A DNA stretch of 64,000 bases from Rasiella rasia (GTDB lineage Bacteria; Bacteroidota; Bacteroidia; Flavobacteriales; Flavobacteriaceae): positions 2,309,501 through 2,373,500 of the forward strand of contig NZ_CP049057.1 in the NCBI RefSeq assembly GCF_011044175.1, given 5' to 3'. Position 1 is the stretch's first letter; every line of letters begins with the position of its first letter. Below are positions 62,695 to 64,000 of this stretch, piece by piece. Below the pieces are notes generated by a model. The model ran no database searches and was not told the origin of the DNA. It worked only from the letters and a program-made list of their open reading frames with translations. The translations under genes were made by a program, and so were the position numbers.

Positions 62695-62793
62695 TACCTT
62701 TGCAGCTCTAAATTGGGAGTCTAAGAACCTCCAATCTTTTCATTATATAATACTAATAAAGACAACCTCAGTTGTCGTAATAAATAAAAAAAT
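62695..62793 (+). promoter_or_regulatory. Promoter and structured leader of the ALDH gene
   Basis: TACCTTTG (62695-62702) matches TAnnTTTG, with a TTT about 18 bases upstream. Between it and the ATG at 62794 lie about 85 bases with a perfect hairpin, GACAAC-CTCA-GTTGTC (62761-62776), and a weaker TTGGGAG / CCTCCAA pairing (about 62713-62734). No known riboswitch was recognised. Confidence 0.45.
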
Positions 62794-64000
62794 ATGTCAA
62801 CAGTAGCTACCAACTTCGGAATGGATAAAGCACTAGAACAATTAGGATTAAAAGCTGTTAATCATGGAACGTCAACAGGAAACACATGGTATCCTGGTGG
62901 AGCAGAAATTGCTTCGTATTCTCCAGTCGATGGAGCTTTAATAGGCAAAGTTACTACTACGTCAAAAGATGAGTACGAAAAAGTAATAGATGCTGCACAA
63001 GATGCATTTATAACGTTTAGAGCTATGCCAGCGCCTCAACGTGGTGAAATTGTACGCCAGTTTGGTAATAAACTACGTGAATTAAAAGAACCTCTCGGAA
63101 AATTAGTGTCTTATGAGATGGGGAAATCACTCCAAGAAGGCTATGGCGAAGTGCAAGAAATGATTGATATCTGTGATTTTGCAGTTGGATTGTCTAGACA
63201 ATTAAACGGACAAACAATCCCGTCTGAGCGCCCAGGACATGTAATGCGAGAGCAATGGCACTCTATTGGTATAGTGGGTATAATTTCTGCCTTTAATTTT
63301 CCAGTAGCCGTATGGGCATGGAACACTGCGTTGGCATGGGTTTGTGGAGATGTTTGTGTGTGGAAGGGAAGTGAAAAAGCACCGTTGTGTGCAGTTGCTT
63401 GCCAAAATATTATAGCCGAAGTTTTAAAAGAAAACAACCTTCCAGAAGGTATTTCTTGTATCATTAATGGAGATTATAAAGTAGGTGAATGGATGACGAA
63501 AGACACAAGAATTCCATTAATTTCTGCTACAGGTTCTACTAGAATGGGACGTATTGTTGGTGCTACCGTTGCAGAACGTTTTGGTAAATCACTTTTAGAA
63601 TTAGGAGGAAACAACGCCATTATCATTACACCAACTGCCGATTTAAAAGTGGTTGTGCCTGGAGCCGTGTTTGGTGCTGTTGGAACGGCAGGACAACGAT
63701 GTACATCTACCAGAAGATTAATAATTCACGAAAGTGTTTACGATAAAGTGAGAGACGCCATTGTTGGTGCTTATAAGCAGATAGTAATTGGAAACCCGTT
63801 AGACGAAAGCAACCACGTTGGCCCATTAATAGATAAAGATGCCGTAAATACATACTTAAATGCAATTGAAAAGGCAAAAAGCGAGGGCGGAAACGTCTTG
63901 GTAGAAGGCGGTGTGTTAGAAGGTGAAGGGTATGAAAGTGGATGCTATGTAAAACCTGCAATCATAGAAGCTGAAAACAGTTTTGAAATTGTACAACACG
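62794..64000 (+). CDS. Aldehyde dehydrogenase, ALDH7 (alpha-aminoadipic semialdehyde dehydrogenase-like), 5' part
   Basis: The frame is open from the ATG at 62794 to the window edge, giving 402 codons of a protein that should have about 510-520. The ALDH7 (antiquitin) pattern is clear: IGIVGIISAFNFPVAVWAWN, the coenzyme loop ATGSTRMGRIVG, catalytic E269 in LLELGGNNA and catalytic C303 in TAGQRCTSTRRL. The enzyme oxidises alpha-aminoadipate semialdehyde in lysine degradation or related aldehydes with NAD+. The C-terminus lies outside the window, so the call rests on the first four fifths. A structured leader precedes the gene. Confidence 0.93.
   Translation, partial: MSTVATNFGMDKALEQLGLKAVNHGTSTGNTWYPGGAEIASYSPVDGALIGKVTTTSKDEYEKVIDAAQDAFITFRAMPAPQRGEIVRQFGNKLRELKEPLGKLVSYEMGKSLQEGYGEVQEMIDICDFAVGLSRQLNGQTIPSERPGHVMREQWHSIGIVGIISAFNFPVAVWAWNTALAWVCGDVCVWKGSEKAPLCAVACQNIIAEVLKENNLPEGISCIINGDYKVGEWMTKDTRIPLISATGSTRMGRIVGATVAERFGKSLLELGGNNAIIITPTADLKVVVPGAVFGAVGTAGQRCTSTRRLIIHESVYDKVRDAIVGAYKQIVIGNPLDESNHVGPLIDKDAVNTYLNAIEKAKSEGGNVLVEGGVLEGEGYESGCYVKPAIIEAENSFEIVQH

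Noticed and set aside
1-64000. tRNA, rRNA, CRISPR arrays, insertion sequences, phage or integrase genes
   Set aside because: None was seen on either strand when the gaps were read; a covariance search would be needed to exclude small non-coding RNAs fully.

Overview
The window looks like a chromosomal segment of a marine-type member of the Flavobacteriaceae (Bacteroidota). Four things point there. A large secreted protease ends in a type IX secretion (Por) C-terminal sorting domain. Many short intergenic regions carry the Bacteroidota -7 promoter element TAnnTTTG 20-90 bases before a start codon. There is little Shine-Dalgarno signal. The protein families (barrel-less carboxypeptidase-regulatory/plug proteins, AraC regulators with TPR and membrane segments, an O6-alkylguanine methyltransferase/serine hydrolase pair, a bacilliredoxin) are typical of the group. 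Base composition looks AT-rich throughout. I see no rRNA, tRNA, CRISPR array, insertion sequence, prophage or obvious island.

Layout. 1-3.1 kb: 3' part of a class A penicillin-binding protein followed by a two-subunit 3-oxoacid CoA-transferase. 3.1-3.5 kb: a gap with a 29-codon ORF and a strong terminator. 3.5-16 kb: orphan double-ATPase ABC protein, M36 metalloprotease, PolB-like 3'-5' exonuclease, serine hydrolase, Ogt, hybrid histidine kinase, CNNM/CBS protein, DinB-like protein. 16-34.6 kb: a heme biosynthesis region. hemB lies opposite a membrane-anchored SF2 helicase. A tight leftward operon hemA-hemC-hemD-hemE-DUF6973-EI24-GNAT-hemF follows. Facing hemA is an AraC regulator, then ferrochelatase hemH with a MATE exporter, a VPS10/BNR exported protein, and hemJ. 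Together these cover glutamyl-tRNA to protoheme apart from hemL, which is not in the window. 34.7-43.3 kb: NtrY-like kinase, enoyl-CoA hydratase, a secreted unknown, a PA0069-type radical SAM protein, a TPR-AraC regulator, and a TraB/GumN protein preceded by very small membrane ORFs. 43.4-47.6 kb: two tandem exported paralogues combining carboxypeptidase-regulatory, vWA-like (first only), plug-like, TPR and DUF2135-like parts. 47.6-60.2 kb: HD hydrolase, PlsC acyltransferase, bacilliredoxin, TerB/DnaJ protein, penicillin-binding protein 1C with a giant alpha-2-macroglobulin lipoprotein, a small membrane protein and an isoaspartyl peptidase. 60.3-64 kb: CAP-domain lipoprotein behind a striking 21-base-period direct repeat, 3-hydroxyanthranilate dioxygenase, two small membrane proteins and the 5' part of an ALDH7-type dehydrogenase cut by the window edge.

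The most interesting items are the tandem plug/TPR/DUF2135 proteins, the shared 14-base motif near 3.2 kb and 60.3 kb, the helicase with a hydrophobic segment opposite hemB, the heme operon with embedded non-heme genes and a facing AraC regulator, the tiny ORFs, and an 18-base palindrome in front of ogt. All functional calls come from reading motifs and architecture by eye; no database search was run.
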